From Clostridiaceae bacterium 14S0207 (GTDB lineage: Bacteria; Bacillota; Clostridia; Clostridiales; Clostridiaceae), in contig CP026600.1 of NCBI GenBank assembly GCA_003288255.1, positions 2,108,001-2,172,000 of the forward strand: DNA of 64,000 nucleotides. The letters are read 5' to 3'. Positions 8,741 to 18,307 of the stretch are shown piece after piece. Every line of letters begins with the position of its first letter. The first letter of the stretch is position 1. The position numbers and the translations under genes were made by a program. The notes under the pieces are model-generated. The model saw nothing but the letters and a program-made list of their open reading frames with translations. It ran no database searches and was not told where the DNA came from.

Positions 8741-9968
8741 TTATTCCCTTCCTTTTATAAAAATTAATAATTCCTAACATAATAAACATAGTTATCATGA
8801 TTTTAGGTATATTATAATAGCAATCAATTAAATTCATAATCTGAAATACTATAAAAGTTACACCTAAAACTTTTAATAAATATTTTTCTGTATTATCTTT
8901 ACTATTTTTAATAGCTAATTTAACCGTAAACAATGAAGATATTATCATTGCTAAAAAAGATATAGTTCCTAAAATACCTAGTTCAGATTGTACCTTTAAA
9001 AATATATTATGGGGATGTTGAGCATGATACCCACGACGTATTTCTAATTCTTTAGGATATTTTTTCACATAATCAGGATATACAACCATAAAATTATCAT
9101 ATCCAACACCTAAAGTTTCCTTATCCCTAATTACATATGAAGCTGATTTCCATATCTTTATTCTTGATGAATTTTGACCTGCATCGAATACTTCTATCAT
9201 TCTATTCCTACTTACTGGTGCTATAAATAAAACTAACGTTAATATTATTCCAAAAATTATATATTTTTTATTGTACGTTAAAATTAACAAGAAAGTTCCT
9301 AGTAACACTGCTAACAATGCATTTCTTGATCCACAAACTATAATTCCTAGTAATAAAATAAAAGAAATTATAGTGTACATTATTCTTTTTTTAATATCTT
9401 GATTAACAAATATAAAAGTAATAGAAATAAACATAAAAAATATTAAATATACGCCTAAGTTATTTGGATTTTCAAGAAATGATCCTACTCTTATTTCCCT
9501 AGGAATTTTATTTAAAAATTTTAAATTTATATATTGTACTATACCTTTTAAACTAATTATAATAGAAATTAAAAAACCTAATTTTGTTACACCTATAGTA
9601 ATCATTTTTTCACTAATTACATATGAAATAATAAAAAAGATAACTATATATAATGTAAATCTTATGCTTTGAGTTACTGTAATTCTTTTATCAATAGCAT
9701 ACAAAGTAGACATATACATTAACAAATTAAAGATTATCAATGTAATCCCTAAAGCAGATGTAAAAAAATCTTTTAATCCATAAAAAATTTTTTTTCTAAA
9801 TTCTTTATAAAATATTATAGCTAATAAAATAATACCAATTAACAAAATTAATACATAATCAGGATTAAACTTAAATTTCCCTATTTTATTATCTAATGGA
9901 ACTAAGGGATACACAATTAAATATACCATTAATAATAAATTTATAATATAACAAGAAATTTTTTTCAT
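8733..9968 (-). CDS. O-antigen ligase/polymerase-like membrane protein (Wzy_C)
   Basis: A 411-residue polytopic protein with about 11 predicted membrane segments. A large extracytoplasmic loop contains GVGYDNFMVVYPDY and HAQHPHNIFLKVQSELGILG, the Wzy_C/WaaL signature with conserved His residues. Members polymerise lipid-linked repeat units or transfer polysaccharide to an acceptor outside the membrane. ATG 9968 is preferred to an upstream TTG at 10010 because AAGG lies eight bases before it. It heads the transcription unit tagA-murJ-GT-GT, after the terminator at 10021. A second protein of this class is at 15395-16762. Confidence 0.8.
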   Translation of the reverse strand: MKKISCYIINLLLMVYLIVYPLVPLDNKIGKFKFNPDYVLILLIGIILLAIIFYKEFRKKIFYGLKDFFTSALGITLIIFNLLMYMSTLYAIDKRITVTQSIRFTLYIVIFFIISYVISEKMITIGVTKLGFLISIIISLKGIVQYINLKFLNKIPREIRVGSFLENPNNLGVYLIFFMFISITFIFVNQDIKKRIMYTIISFILLLGIIVCGSRNALLAVLLGTFLLILTYNKKYIIFGIILTLVLFIAPVSRNRMIEVFDAGQNSSRIKIWKSASYVIRDKETLGVGYDNFMVVYPDYVKKYPKELEIRRGYHAQHPHNIFLKVQSELGILGTISFLAMIISSLFTVKLAIKNSKDNTEKYLLKVLGVTFIVFQIMNLIDCYYNIPKIMITMFIMLGIINFYKRKGINE

Positions 9969-10020
9969 ACCACATACCTTCTCTAATCTTTTATTTAATA
10001 ACCCCTTCAAATTATAAATA

Positions 10021-10047
10021 AGCTTACCAACTTAATGCAGGTAAGCT
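10021..10047 (-). terminator. Terminator after the priming phosphoglycosyltransferase
   Basis: AGCTTACC (10021-10028) pairs with GGTAAGCT (10040-10047) around an 11-base loop; the minus-strand transcript continues with TTATTTATAATTT. It lies 30 bases beyond the sugar transferase and before the ligase-like gene. Confidence 0.65.
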
Positions 10048-10077
10048 CTCTTTTAAAGATTTATTATATCTAATTTT

Positions 10078-10731
10078 TTAAAATGCTCCTTCTTTTTTTA
10101 ATACAGAAGTTACAGTTTTAAATAAAATTTTTATATCATAGAATACTGAAAAATTTTTTATGTATGTTAAATCATAAAACACTGTTTTCCCAAGTTCAAT
10201 TTCTCCTCTTCCACTAACTTGTGCAAGTCCAGTTATACCTGGTACTACTAAAAGTCTTTGAGCATACTCTTTGGGATAATATTTAACTACGTCAGGTATT
10301 TCAGGTCTTGGTCCTACAAGACTCATGTTACCTATTAAAACATTAAAAAGTTGAGGAAGTTCATCTAAACTAGTTTTTCTTAAAAAACTTCCTACTTTTG
10401 TAATTCTATTATCAGACTTGCTTTGGAATACAAAATTACCTAGGTCCTCTGGATTTATTTTAAGTTCTGATTTTTTGTCTGCATTAACAATCATTGTTCT
10501 AAATTTATATATAGTAAAGTTTTTTCCATCTTTTCCTACCCTAATTTGTTTAAATATTGCTGGTCCTTTAGAATCAACTTTTATAGCAACATATAATATA
10601 AGGTATAAAGGTATTAATATAACTATACCTATAAGAGATAGTAGAAAATCTAAAATTCTTTTTATAATAAATTGAACCTTCTTCTTTTTAATATCATTTA
10701 TAATGTCTATACTCGGCAAGTTCTTTTCCAT
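10078..10731 (-). CDS. Priming undecaprenyl-phosphate sugar phosphotransferase (Bac_transf)
   Basis: A 217-residue monotopic phosphoglycosyltransferase of the PglC/WcaJ C-terminal-domain type. One hydrophobic segment lies at about residues 25-50, followed by the catalytic Asp-Glu dyad in TSLDELPQL, then MSLVGPRPE and PGITGLAQVSGRGE. It transfers a sugar-1-phosphate from UDP-sugar to undecaprenyl phosphate and so starts repeat-unit assembly on the cytoplasmic face. With the WbpM/PglF-type dehydratase upstream, a 6-deoxy-amino-sugar phosphate is a plausible substrate (inference). It is isolated between two strong hairpins (10801-10855 upstream, 10021-10047 downstream), so its expression may be uncoupled from its neighbours. 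Confidence 0.9.
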   Translation of the reverse strand: MEKNLPSIDIINDIKKKKVQFIIKRILDFLLSLIGIVILIPLYLILYVAIKVDSKGPAIFKQIRVGKDGKNFTIYKFRTMIVNADKKSELKINPEDLGNFVFQSKSDNRITKVGSFLRKTSLDELPQLFNVLIGNMSLVGPRPEIPDVVKYYPKEYAQRLLVVPGITGLAQVSGRGEIELGKTVFYDLTYIKNFSVFYDIKILFKTVTSVLKKEGAF

Positions 10732-10800
10732 AATTTCCTCCTATATTTTTTCAATTTATACCCTTTTAATATAGCAAAAATATTATTTTTTTACAATTAA

Positions 10801-10855
10801 ATTTTAACTAATATTGAAAAAGAGGTTGAAAATTTCAACCCCTATTAGTTAAAAT
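10801..10855 (-). terminator. Long two-part hairpin terminator after the WbuB-like transferase gene
   Basis: The outer arms ATTTTAACTAATA (10801-10813) and TATTAGTTAAAAT (10843-10855) enclose an inner hairpin formed by GGTTGAAA and its complement (10824-10840). It lies 7 bases after the glycosyltransferase stop. A-rich and T-rich flanks on either side would let it act in both directions. Confidence 0.75.
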
Positions 10856-10862
10856 ACCCAAA

Positions 10863-12083
10863 CTACCTAAGATTTAATAATATATTTTCTAATTTTCTAG
10901 TAATACTTTCTCTAGAATAATTTTCTTTAACATATTTTCTACCATTTGCACCTAATTCTTTTCTTAGTTTTTTATCTTCATATAACTTTAAAACTGCATC
11001 AGCTATTTCTTGAGAATTCTCAGGTTCCACAACAATACCTGCCTTAGCATTATTTATAAGTTTTTCTGCTTCTCCTTCTACTGCTAAAACAATAGGTAAT
11101 TCAGAAGATAGTGCTTCAAACATTTTTGAAGGAAGTGCACCTTTAAAAATATCAAGTTTCTTTAATGGAATAATAGTTCCGTCCATTGATGCTATTATTC
11201 TTGGCATATTAGGTTTAAGTTGTACTGGTAAAAATATTATATTATTTAATCCTTTTTCTTTAGTCATATCTATAAGTTTTTGTTTTTCAGGTCCGTCACC
11301 GATAAATACAAACTGTATATCCTTTTTATCCTTTAAAATTTCAGCTGCATTCACTATTACTTCTAGTCCTTGTGCCAACCCATGAATTCCTGCATAGCAT
11401 AAGGCAAATTTATTTTCTATACCTATTTTTTTTCTAAATTCTTCATCCCTATTCTCTGGTTTAAAAAATTCAGTATCTACCCCATTAGTTATTAGATGAA
11501 CTTTTTCTTTTTCAAATCCTCTTCCAACTATGTTATCTACTATTCCTTGTGTTTGCCCTGTTACTGCTGCAGCCTTTTTATAGCAAAACTCTTCAAGCCA
11601 TGTTGAAGCTTTTATAAGTGCCTTATTATGTAATACATCCAATTTTACTGCTGATTCTGGCCATAAATCAGAAACATTAAATATGAACTTTGCTTTTTTT
11701 CGTTTAGCAATTACATATCCTGACCATCCTAAAAATAATGGTGGTGATTCTGTAATAACTACATCCTGTTCTTCTATATGCTTACAACCTGTTAATACGG
11801 AAGAAAATGTAAAAGAAAGATAGTTTCGTAATCTCTTAGTAAAAGATTTTGATTTTGTAGCATATATACTTGTTCTTACAATTTTAATGCCATCTATTTC
11901 TTCTTTAATTAATTTCTTACCTCTGTATTCTTCAAAAATTTCACCTTTAGGATAATTAGGCATTGCTGTTAATATAGTAACCTCATGTCCAAATTTTTTT
12001 AATTGTTTTGCAAACTCAAATATTCTATTTTGGGGAGCCCCAACCTCTGGAGGACAATATTGAGTTAAAAATAAGATTTTCAT
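10863..12083 (-). CDS. WbuB-like GT4 glycosyltransferase
   Basis: A 406-residue GT-B enzyme. The N-terminus LTQYCPPEVGAPQNRI and the YPKGEIFEEYRGK segment are typical of the WbuB/CapM-like group, some of which add N-acetyl-L-fucosamine. FNVSDLWPESA and LCYAGIHGLAQGLEVIV mark the inter-domain and donor regions, and C-terminal GALPSKMFEALSSELPIV corresponds to the GT4 donor site. It probably adds an early sugar of the repeat unit at the inner membrane surface. It starts 18 bases after the 2-epimerase gene and is followed by a strong hairpin, so it closes the long upstream operon. Confidence 0.8.
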   Translation of the reverse strand: MKILFLTQYCPPEVGAPQNRIFEFAKQLKKFGHEVTILTAMPNYPKGEIFEEYRGKKLIKEEIDGIKIVRTSIYATKSKSFTKRLRNYLSFTFSSVLTGCKHIEEQDVVITESPPLFLGWSGYVIAKRKKAKFIFNVSDLWPESAVKLDVLHNKALIKASTWLEEFCYKKAAAVTGQTQGIVDNIVGRGFEKEKVHLITNGVDTEFFKPENRDEEFRKKIGIENKFALCYAGIHGLAQGLEVIVNAAEILKDKKDIQFVFIGDGPEKQKLIDMTKEKGLNNIIFLPVQLKPNMPRIIASMDGTIIPLKKLDIFKGALPSKMFEALSSELPIVLAVEGEAEKLINNAKAGIVVEPENSQEIADAVLKLYEDKKLRKELGANGRKYVKENYSRESITRKLENILLNLR

Positions 12084-12101
12084 TTTGTCACCTTCTTTAT
12101 A

Positions 12102-13154
12102 CTAACTATTAATTAAATTAAGTATTTTATCTGCAGCGTGCCCGTCTCCAAATATATCTTTTTGCTCTTCCCTTGGAACAAAATTTACTATGGCATCTAA
12201 TATCTTTTCTTTATTAGTTCCTACAATTATATTCCATCCATTTTGAACGGTTTCAACCCATTCTGTTTCATCTCTCATAGTAACACATGGTTTGTTCATA
12301 AAGAATGCTTCCTTTTGAACTCCGCCACTATCTGTAACTATCTTTTGTGAATGCATTTCCAATGTTATCATATCTAAATATCCAACTGGATCTATAACCT
12401 TAATATTTTCATTGAATTTTAATCCATAATCAAGCATATATTTTCTTGTTCTAGGATGCAATGGTAATATTATTTTTTTACCACTTTCATTTAAAGCTTC
12501 AATGATATTTTTAAGTCTATTAATATCATTAGTATTTTCCGCTCTATGAATTGTAGTTAAAATATAACTTCCTTTTTCTATACTAAGATCTTTTAAAATA
12601 TTTGATTTTTCTTCTGCAAGTTTTTTAAAATGTAAAACCGCATCAAACATTACATCTCCTACATTATGTACACCCTTAATAATTCCCTCATTACTAAGAT
12701 TTTCTTCAGCCGTTTTTGTAGGAACAAAAAGATATTTAGAAATATGATCTGTTAAAATTCTATTTTGCTCTTCTGGCATATTCATATTGAAGCTTCTTAG
12801 ACCAGCCTCTACATGTGCTACTGGTATTAATAACTTACTGGCACATAGAGCTCCTGCTAAAGTGGAATTAGTATCACCATAAACCAAAACTAAATCTGGT
12901 TTTTCTTCTAAATATATTTTTTCAAGCTCTATTAACATTTTTCCTGTTTGATTACCATGACCACCTGAACCTACACATAGGTTATAATCTGGCTTAGGTA
13001 TTCCTAACTCTTCAAAAAAAATCTTAGACATATTTTCATCATAATGTTGTCCTGTATGTATAAGAATTTCTTCATGTTCTTTTCTAATAACATTAGATAC
13101 TGCTGCAGCTTTAATAAACTGTGGACGAGCGCCAACAACCGTTATTACTTTCAT
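12102..13154 (-). CDS. wecB: UDP-N-acetylglucosamine 2-epimerase (non-hydrolysing)
   Basis: A 350-residue UDP-GlcNAc 2-epimerase converting UDP-GlcNAc to UDP-ManNAc in the cytoplasm. Visible motifs are GARPQFIKAA at the N-terminus, VYGDTNSTLAGAL, HVEAGLRSFN with the catalytic-region His/Glu, TIHRAEN, and VTDSGGVQKEA for UDP binding. The start ATG 13154 follows GGAGT at good spacing; a start at 13172 would overlap the upstream stop. It may serve TagA (ManNAc donor) or, like WbpI/WlbD, act last in a UDP-ManNAc3NAcA route with the 6- and 3-dehydrogenases and acetyltransferase upstream. The sequence alone does not decide which. Confidence 0.9.
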   Translation of the reverse strand: MKVITVVGARPQFIKAAAVSNVIRKEHEEILIHTGQHYDENMSKIFFEELGIPKPDYNLCVGSGGHGNQTGKMLIELEKIYLEEKPDLVLVYGDTNSTLAGALCASKLLIPVAHVEAGLRSFNMNMPEEQNRILTDHISKYLFVPTKTAEENLSNEGIIKGVHNVGDVMFDAVLHFKKLAEEKSNILKDLSIEKGSYILTTIHRAENTNDINRLKNIIEALNESGKKIILPLHPRTRKYMLDYGLKFNENIKVIDPVGYLDMITLEMHSQKIVTDSGGVQKEAFFMNKPCVTMRDETEWVETVQNGWNIIVGTNKEKILDAIVNFVPREEQKDIFGDGHAADKILNLINS

Positions 13155-13165
13155 ATATCTCACTC

Positions 13166-14245
13166 CTAACATAGGGTCTTATAAATTTTATCTACTTTAT
13201 TAAAATTATCTTTAATATTATAATTTTTTTCTGCAAAAATTCTTCCTTGCTTGCCCATTTCAATTCTCAAATTTTCATCTACAATTAACTTTTCTAATGC
13301 TTTAGCTAGTTCCTCTTCATCTTCTTTTGGAACTACTATACTACTAACATCAGGATTAGTTGCTTCCGGCAATCCTCCAACATTAGAAACTATTGTTGCA
13401 CTTCCACAAGCCTCTGCCTCTACTGCTGCCACTCCAAAACTTTCACTATCTAAAGTAGATGGAAATACAGTAATATCAAATCTATTAAATGCCTCTACAA
13501 CTTGTTCTCTATTTATAAATCCCAAAAATTTAACATTATCATAAATATTTAATTTCTTACATAGTTCAAGTAAATATTCCTTTTGACTACCGTCTCCAGC
13601 AATCTCTAACTTTAAGTTATTGTATTTTTCACTTACTTTTGAAAAGGCTTTAATTAAATACTCTATTCCATACTTAGCTTCTAAAGTTTTTACTGTACCT
13701 ACCGTAATATACTCTTTTTTATCATATCGCTTATCATTTGGTTTAAACATATCGATATCAACACCAAAAGGTGTAATTTCAATTGTTTTATTAGTATATA
13801 ACTTAGTTTCTCTAGCCATTACTTTGCTAGTAGACATTATAACATCTGCCTTTTTTAAGTTATATTCTAATAGTTTTCTCTTTATTGTACTACCTTTAGG
13901 AAAATCAAAAACATCACTACCCCAAACAGATACTACATAAGGATGAAAATTACATAGGCTACCTAAAAGTCCATAACTAGTAGCATAGTGTGCATGTAAA
14001 ATATCAGGTTCAATTTCCTTAACAAGTTTTTTAACTTTATTAAAATACTTTATATATTCTAACTTAGATGCATTACTTCCTGTTTGCATCTTATCCTTGT
14101 TAACATTAAAAGTATGAACTTCTACTCCTTCAATTTCTCCATAATTTAAAGAAATTACATGAACATCATACCCCTTTTCCTTAAAAAAATAACAGAATTT
14201 TTTAGTATGTATGCTACTTGCGTCTGATAAATAACATATTTTCAT
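13166..14245 (-). CDS. GT4-family glycosyltransferase
   Basis: A 359-residue GT-B transferase. The N domain has LSDASSIHTKKF and LHAHYATSYG. The donor domain has VGTVKTLEAKYGIEYLI, then the GT4 E-x7-E motif in ESFGVAAVE near residue 275, and CGSATIVSNVGGLPE. It probably transfers a sugar to the lipid-linked oligosaccharide. It abuts the upstream gene with no gap and is followed 11 bases later by the 2-epimerase gene. Substrate is unknown. Confidence 0.82.
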   Translation of the reverse strand: MKICYLSDASSIHTKKFCYFFKEKGYDVHVISLNYGEIEGVEVHTFNVNKDKMQTGSNASKLEYIKYFNKVKKLVKEIEPDILHAHYATSYGLLGSLCNFHPYVVSVWGSDVFDFPKGSTIKRKLLEYNLKKADVIMSTSKVMARETKLYTNKTIEITPFGVDIDMFKPNDKRYDKKEYITVGTVKTLEAKYGIEYLIKAFSKVSEKYNNLKLEIAGDGSQKEYLLELCKKLNIYDNVKFLGFINREQVVEAFNRFDITVFPSTLDSESFGVAAVEAEACGSATIVSNVGGLPEATNPDVSSIVVPKEDEEELAKALEKLIVDENLRIEMGKQGRIFAEKNYNIKDNFNKVDKIYKTLC

Positions 14246-15382
14246 TTATACTCCTCCATTACAAGAAAAGTTATTCAAATCTTCTATAACTTTTTTAGCT
14301 CTACTTTTCCAAGTGTTATTTTCACAAATTAAAGGAAGGTTCCCTTCCTTTTCTCTTATATGCTCTCTAGATAAACCTTTAAAAAATTCGTTTATAGACT
14401 CAAAGTTATATTCAATACTCCATCCTATATTATTTTTCTCAATGAAATCTCCTGCTGAAGTATTCTTTACTCCTAACATAGGTTTCTCATAAGATAGGTA
14501 AGTAAATAACTTAACGGGCATAGCAAATTCCCAATAGGCTGTAGGCTTTATATATAAGTTCATAATATCGGAATTTCTAGCTATTGGGATAAGTTCTTCT
14601 CCCTTTTTATGAATAATATTTATTCTATCATTTAAATACTCTTCATATTCCTGTTTATTATTTTCCCATTCATTTTCTCTACAACATAGTGTTAAAAATA
14701 AATTTTTATTTTCTTTGACAGCTTTAAATAATAATTTGAGATTATATAATTCCTCATTAATTCCACCTACATAAAAGAGCTTAATTAATTTAGAAGCATC
14801 TTCATTTTTACACCCATAAAAAGTTAGATCTATTTGTTCAGTTCCTGGTGGAAGATCATAAATTTGTCCATTAAAATCTATATCCAAATACTTAAACATT
14901 TTATTAGATGGTAAATATAATACATCTATTAATTGTCTATATTTTTTTAAATCATATTCATAAAAAACTTTAGAAACTAATTGTTTTACTATGTTTACTG
15001 AATTTTTATATTGTGGAAATTTCCAATGTATATCTCGATAAAATAATCCTATTGGAATAAGGTTATCCTTACAAAACTTTAAAAATCCAAAATCTAAAAA
15101 TGGATATTTAGGTATATGGTTTTTTTCAGTTAATTGAGTAGGCATAGTAGAACTTTCGCTATATACAAAATCATACTTAATACCTTGTTTTATATTATTC
15201 TTAATTTCTTCTATAGCATTCTTTCTTTTTTCACCATATCCCTCTATAATATCAACCTTATATCCATTTAATTTAAATCCATCTATCATTTTAATAGGTC
15301 TAATATTAGTCCCAGAAGTTACTTCTTTATTAATTTTGTATGGAACATGAAAAATGCATCTTTTACTCTCCACCATCATCAT
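14246..15382 (-). CDS. Putative glycosyltransferase (divergent GT-B)
   Basis: A 378-residue cytoplasmic protein with a GT4-like layout but few canonical residues. GTNIRPIKMIDGFKLNGYKVDIIEG resembles an acceptor-side Rossmann start, KLFYVGGINEELYNLKLLFKAV the beginning of the donor domain, and EFAMPVKLFTYLSYEKPMLG the donor loop. No clean E-x7-E is seen. Three consecutive ATG codons begin the frame behind a single AAAGG, so the exact start is uncertain by two codons. It lies between a Wzy-like gene and a GT4 gene in the same operon, which supports a transferase role. Confidence 0.65.
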   Translation of the reverse strand: MMMVESKRCIFHVPYKINKEVTSGTNIRPIKMIDGFKLNGYKVDIIEGYGEKRKNAIEEIKNNIKQGIKYDFVYSESSTMPTQLTEKNHIPKYPFLDFGFLKFCKDNLIPIGLFYRDIHWKFPQYKNSVNIVKQLVSKVFYEYDLKKYRQLIDVLYLPSNKMFKYLDIDFNGQIYDLPPGTEQIDLTFYGCKNEDASKLIKLFYVGGINEELYNLKLLFKAVKENKNLFLTLCCRENEWENNKQEYEEYLNDRINIIHKKGEELIPIARNSDIMNLYIKPTAYWEFAMPVKLFTYLSYEKPMLGVKNTSAGDFIEKNNIGWSIEYNFESINEFFKGLSREHIREKEGNLPLICENNTWKSRAKKVIEDLNNFSCNGGV

Positions 15383-15394
15383 CCTTTATATTTT

Positions 15395-16762
15395 TTAATT
15401 GTCAATTAGTTTCATTTTTTCACAATACATTAATAAACAAGTTATACATGCAAATAACCAAAATTCTTTAAAATATATAAATCCATATCTTCCAGAAATT
15501 AAGCAGTTAGAGAAAATACAAATCCATACTATTCCTGACATAATAAATATATTTTTGTTAAATTTAATCAAATGTAATATTTGTAATAAGATTATTATCC
15601 ATATACTTCCTTCAACCAGTAATTTAATTATTCCACCATCTAAAATATCCACTAAAAATAAGTTATGTGGATGACTTCCTCCTAAAACGGGTTCTTCATT
15701 ATTTTTATATAGATTTTGTATATCTTTACTATATTTAGCTACATATATATAAGAAGAATATCCAGATCCTTTTCCAATAAAAAGATCCTTTATACTATAA
15801 GTTTTTACTTCTCTTATAGATATATCCCATATAGCTTTTCTTTTACTTAAAGCTCCGCCTTTATAAATTGACTTATATCTTCCTGCAATATCATGACCTT
15901 TTTCAAGTTCCAAAGTCTTATCATCTTTAGCAGTGTTTTCATTTAATATAATTCCCTTTTCAGACATATTTTTAAGAACTTTATTTAACACTAAACTGCT
16001 AGAAGTTACTATTAAAACACTTAGACTTAATGCTAAAATTATTTTAAAATTAATCTGTTGTTTTTTATAAAAATCGCATATTAAATATATACCTACCAAA
16101 ACAGAACTCATTAAAAGTAACATTACTCCCCTTCTGGAATCTCCATTATATACTACCGGAATCGTTAAAAAAGAAATTATTCCTATAAATACTATCTTCC
16201 TTATAGGCTTCTGTACAGTTCTAATAATTAATAAAATTAAAACAAAAACACCTATCAAGATAGTAGTTGCTGATAAATTATAGTCAGGTATAAGACACAT
16301 TCTTCCATAAAATGGTATATATAAATTTATTACTCCAAAATATGCAAGAAACGTAGAAACAGCCGTAATTATTGACCCTAATCCGATTGCTGCAAATAAC
16401 TTATCTAAATTCTCTTTAGTTCTAATATTAACTATTAATAATATAAATAAAATATACATTTGACCAATTACTACATACTTAGTTAATGAATATTTTTTTA
16501 CTGGTGAATATAAAATTCCTACTAAATCTAAAGCAATATATAAATTTAGTAAAACAAATAATATCTTATTAAGTTTATTCTTAAAAAAATCAACTTTCCT
16601 AAGTTCTTTTTTATTTTTAATATAATAAATGCCAGTTAATATTAAAGTTAATATTAATAATAATTGATGAATTGGAAAAGAATAATTAAATATTAAATCT
16701 GTCCATATAAAAAATGTTGTAATGATACTTAAGTTAACTAAATATTTAGATTCTAATTTCAT
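15395..16762 (-). CDS. O-antigen polymerase/ligase-like membrane protein (Wzy-type)
   Basis: A 455-residue protein with about 11-12 hydrophobic segments and a long extracytoplasmic loop (roughly residues 255-360). The loop ends in GGSHPHNLFLVDILDGG, the His-containing Wzy_C signature. It is the probable polymerase for the repeat unit flipped by one of the Wzx-like proteins. ATG 16762 is preferred because GGAGG lies seven bases upstream; an earlier in-frame ATG at 16786 lies inside the deacetylase gene. The start overlaps the upstream gene by 17 bases. A second, less similar protein of this class is at 8733-9968. Confidence 0.8.
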   Translation of the reverse strand: MKLESKYLVNLSIITTFFIWTDLIFNYSFPIHQLLLILTLILTGIYYIKNKKELRKVDFFKNKLNKILFVLLNLYIALDLVGILYSPVKKYSLTKYVVIGQMYILFILLIVNIRTKENLDKLFAAIGLGSIITAVSTFLAYFGVINLYIPFYGRMCLIPDYNLSATTILIGVFVLILLIIRTVQKPIRKIVFIGIISFLTIPVVYNGDSRRGVMLLLMSSVLVGIYLICDFYKKQQINFKIILALSLSVLIVTSSSLVLNKVLKNMSEKGIILNENTAKDDKTLELEKGHDIAGRYKSIYKGGALSKRKAIWDISIREVKTYSIKDLFIGKGSGYSSYIYVAKYSKDIQNLYKNNEEPVLGGSHPHNLFLVDILDGGIIKLLVEGSIWIIILLQILHLIKFNKNIFIMSGIVWICIFSNCLISGRYGFIYFKEFWLFACITCLLMYCEKMKLIDN

Positions 16763-18281
16763 GTACTTCCTCCATAATCTTCTCATTGTTTTCTTGTATA
16801 TTCCTTAAAATTTCTTGTCCAGATGTAGCAAGAACCCCTTTACATGAAATATATTCAAGAACTTCGCCATAAACATTTTCCCATAATTTCCACAAAGTAT
16901 TTAATGTATCAAAAGAAGAATTATGCCATAGTATATTAAATACTCCCCTATGTTTCTCAATTGTATTTATATATTGTTTTATTTCATTAACTCCTTCTTC
17001 TACAGTTAAATTACTATAATTACTTCCTGCTAATGTAACATCCATAATAGTTAAAGGTATTTCCCATATGTTTAGTACTTCATCTCTAACTATATCATAT
17101 GGTTTAAATGGAAAACAATATCCACATCTAAATCCTTGCCTATCAGCATACCCCAAAGACGCATCGTATTTTAATTTTAATTGTTCATGTTGTTTCCAAG
17201 TTTTATTTGGTGCAAATCTTAAATAATGTTGTCTGCATCCATATTGTTTTGAAGAAATTATTGTATCTAATTTCTCTTTTTCAGATTTCATAAGCTTAAA
17301 GTTATTGTAACTGTTAAAACTTGCATGGTATCCTGCTTCAAATCCATTATCTTCAACAAACTTAATTAAATTCTGAATCCTGGGATCTTCAATATCATAA
17401 TAATTATCCACTTTTGAAGTTCCCCCACTCATAAAATAAAAACTAGATTTAAAGCCCTTATCTTTTTCTAATTTTAATATATCTTCTATATTCCAGTAAG
17501 GATCATTTTTATAGTTTAACTTACTTTTAAAAAACAATATAAAATTCTTTATACTCTTATTTAAAGAACCTTCCTTTAATAAATATCTTGCTGAATTTCT
17601 GATCTCTTTTTTAAATTTTAAGTATTTAAAAACCATATCTACATCATGGGTTAAACAAACTGCAAATTTTTCTTTCCCCCACCATTCTTTTCTTTCTAAT
17701 CCTAATTTAAAATTATCTATCAAATCCCATAAAAAATCTATATCTTCATTTACTATAGGCCTATGTAAAAAATTATTTTTAAATGCGATTGATTCCACTG
17801 CAGGGAATCTGTTATGCACTTCATTTTTTACAACTTCATAATTTATTATTTCTTCATATCTTGTAAGCATAAAAAATATATCTGAAATAACATCAAAATT
17901 TACCTTATAAATAGTATTCTCATTATCTTCTAATATATTTAGATAAACTTCTTTTTCCTTTGAAAATAAAGATATTAAGTCATATTTATCATATAATCTC
18001 ACTTTTTTTATCTCTATGTTGGTAAGAACATTATATTTCATATAATAATCATCATTAAATAATTTTAAACTATCTTTTATGTCTATATGATTCTTGAATA
18101 AATCATAAAACTCAATTTCATCATCATTAAAACTATATGTAACTAAGATATCTTCATCATTGATATCTATTACTTCGTCATATATATATTTGTATTCTAA
18201 ACCTAAATTAAAAAATACATTGTCAAATACATATTGTATTTTTTTTAAATATTTTTTGTTTTGGATATATACATATATCAT
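16746..18281 (-). CDS. Polysaccharide deacetylase (NodB-like) with an N-terminal extension
   Basis: A 511-residue protein. The first ~200 residues form an uncharacterised domain (DUF7033-like as I recall, uncertain). The C-terminal NodB-type CE4 barrel has a metal-site motif in CLTHDVD (residues 209-215), GYHASF near residue 315 replacing the usual HxxxH second motif, a DxxxGYAD segment, and ILWHNSSF near residue 455 as the last motif. No signal peptide is seen, so it may act on cytoplasmic or lipid-linked sugars. It would remove an N- or O-acetyl group, perhaps exposing an amine for the ATP-grasp enzyme two genes upstream (inference). Confidence 0.75.
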   Translation of the reverse strand: MIYVYIQNKKYLKKIQYVFDNVFFNLGLEYKYIYDEVIDINDEDILVTYSFNDDEIEFYDLFKNHIDIKDSLKLFNDDYYMKYNVLTNIEIKKVRLYDKYDLISLFSKEKEVYLNILEDNENTIYKVNFDVISDIFFMLTRYEEIINYEVVKNEVHNRFPAVESIAFKNNFLHRPIVNEDIDFLWDLIDNFKLGLERKEWWGKEKFAVCLTHDVDMVFKYLKFKKEIRNSARYLLKEGSLNKSIKNFILFFKSKLNYKNDPYWNIEDILKLEKDKGFKSSFYFMSGGTSKVDNYYDIEDPRIQNLIKFVEDNGFEAGYHASFNSYNNFKLMKSEKEKLDTIISSKQYGCRQHYLRFAPNKTWKQHEQLKLKYDASLGYADRQGFRCGYCFPFKPYDIVRDEVLNIWEIPLTIMDVTLAGSNYSNLTVEEGVNEIKQYINTIEKHRGVFNILWHNSSFDTLNTLWKLWENVYGEVLEYISCKGVLATSGQEILRNIQENNEKIMEEVHEIRI

Positions 18282-18307
18282 AGCCTTCTCCTCAACAAAT
18301 TTTTTAA

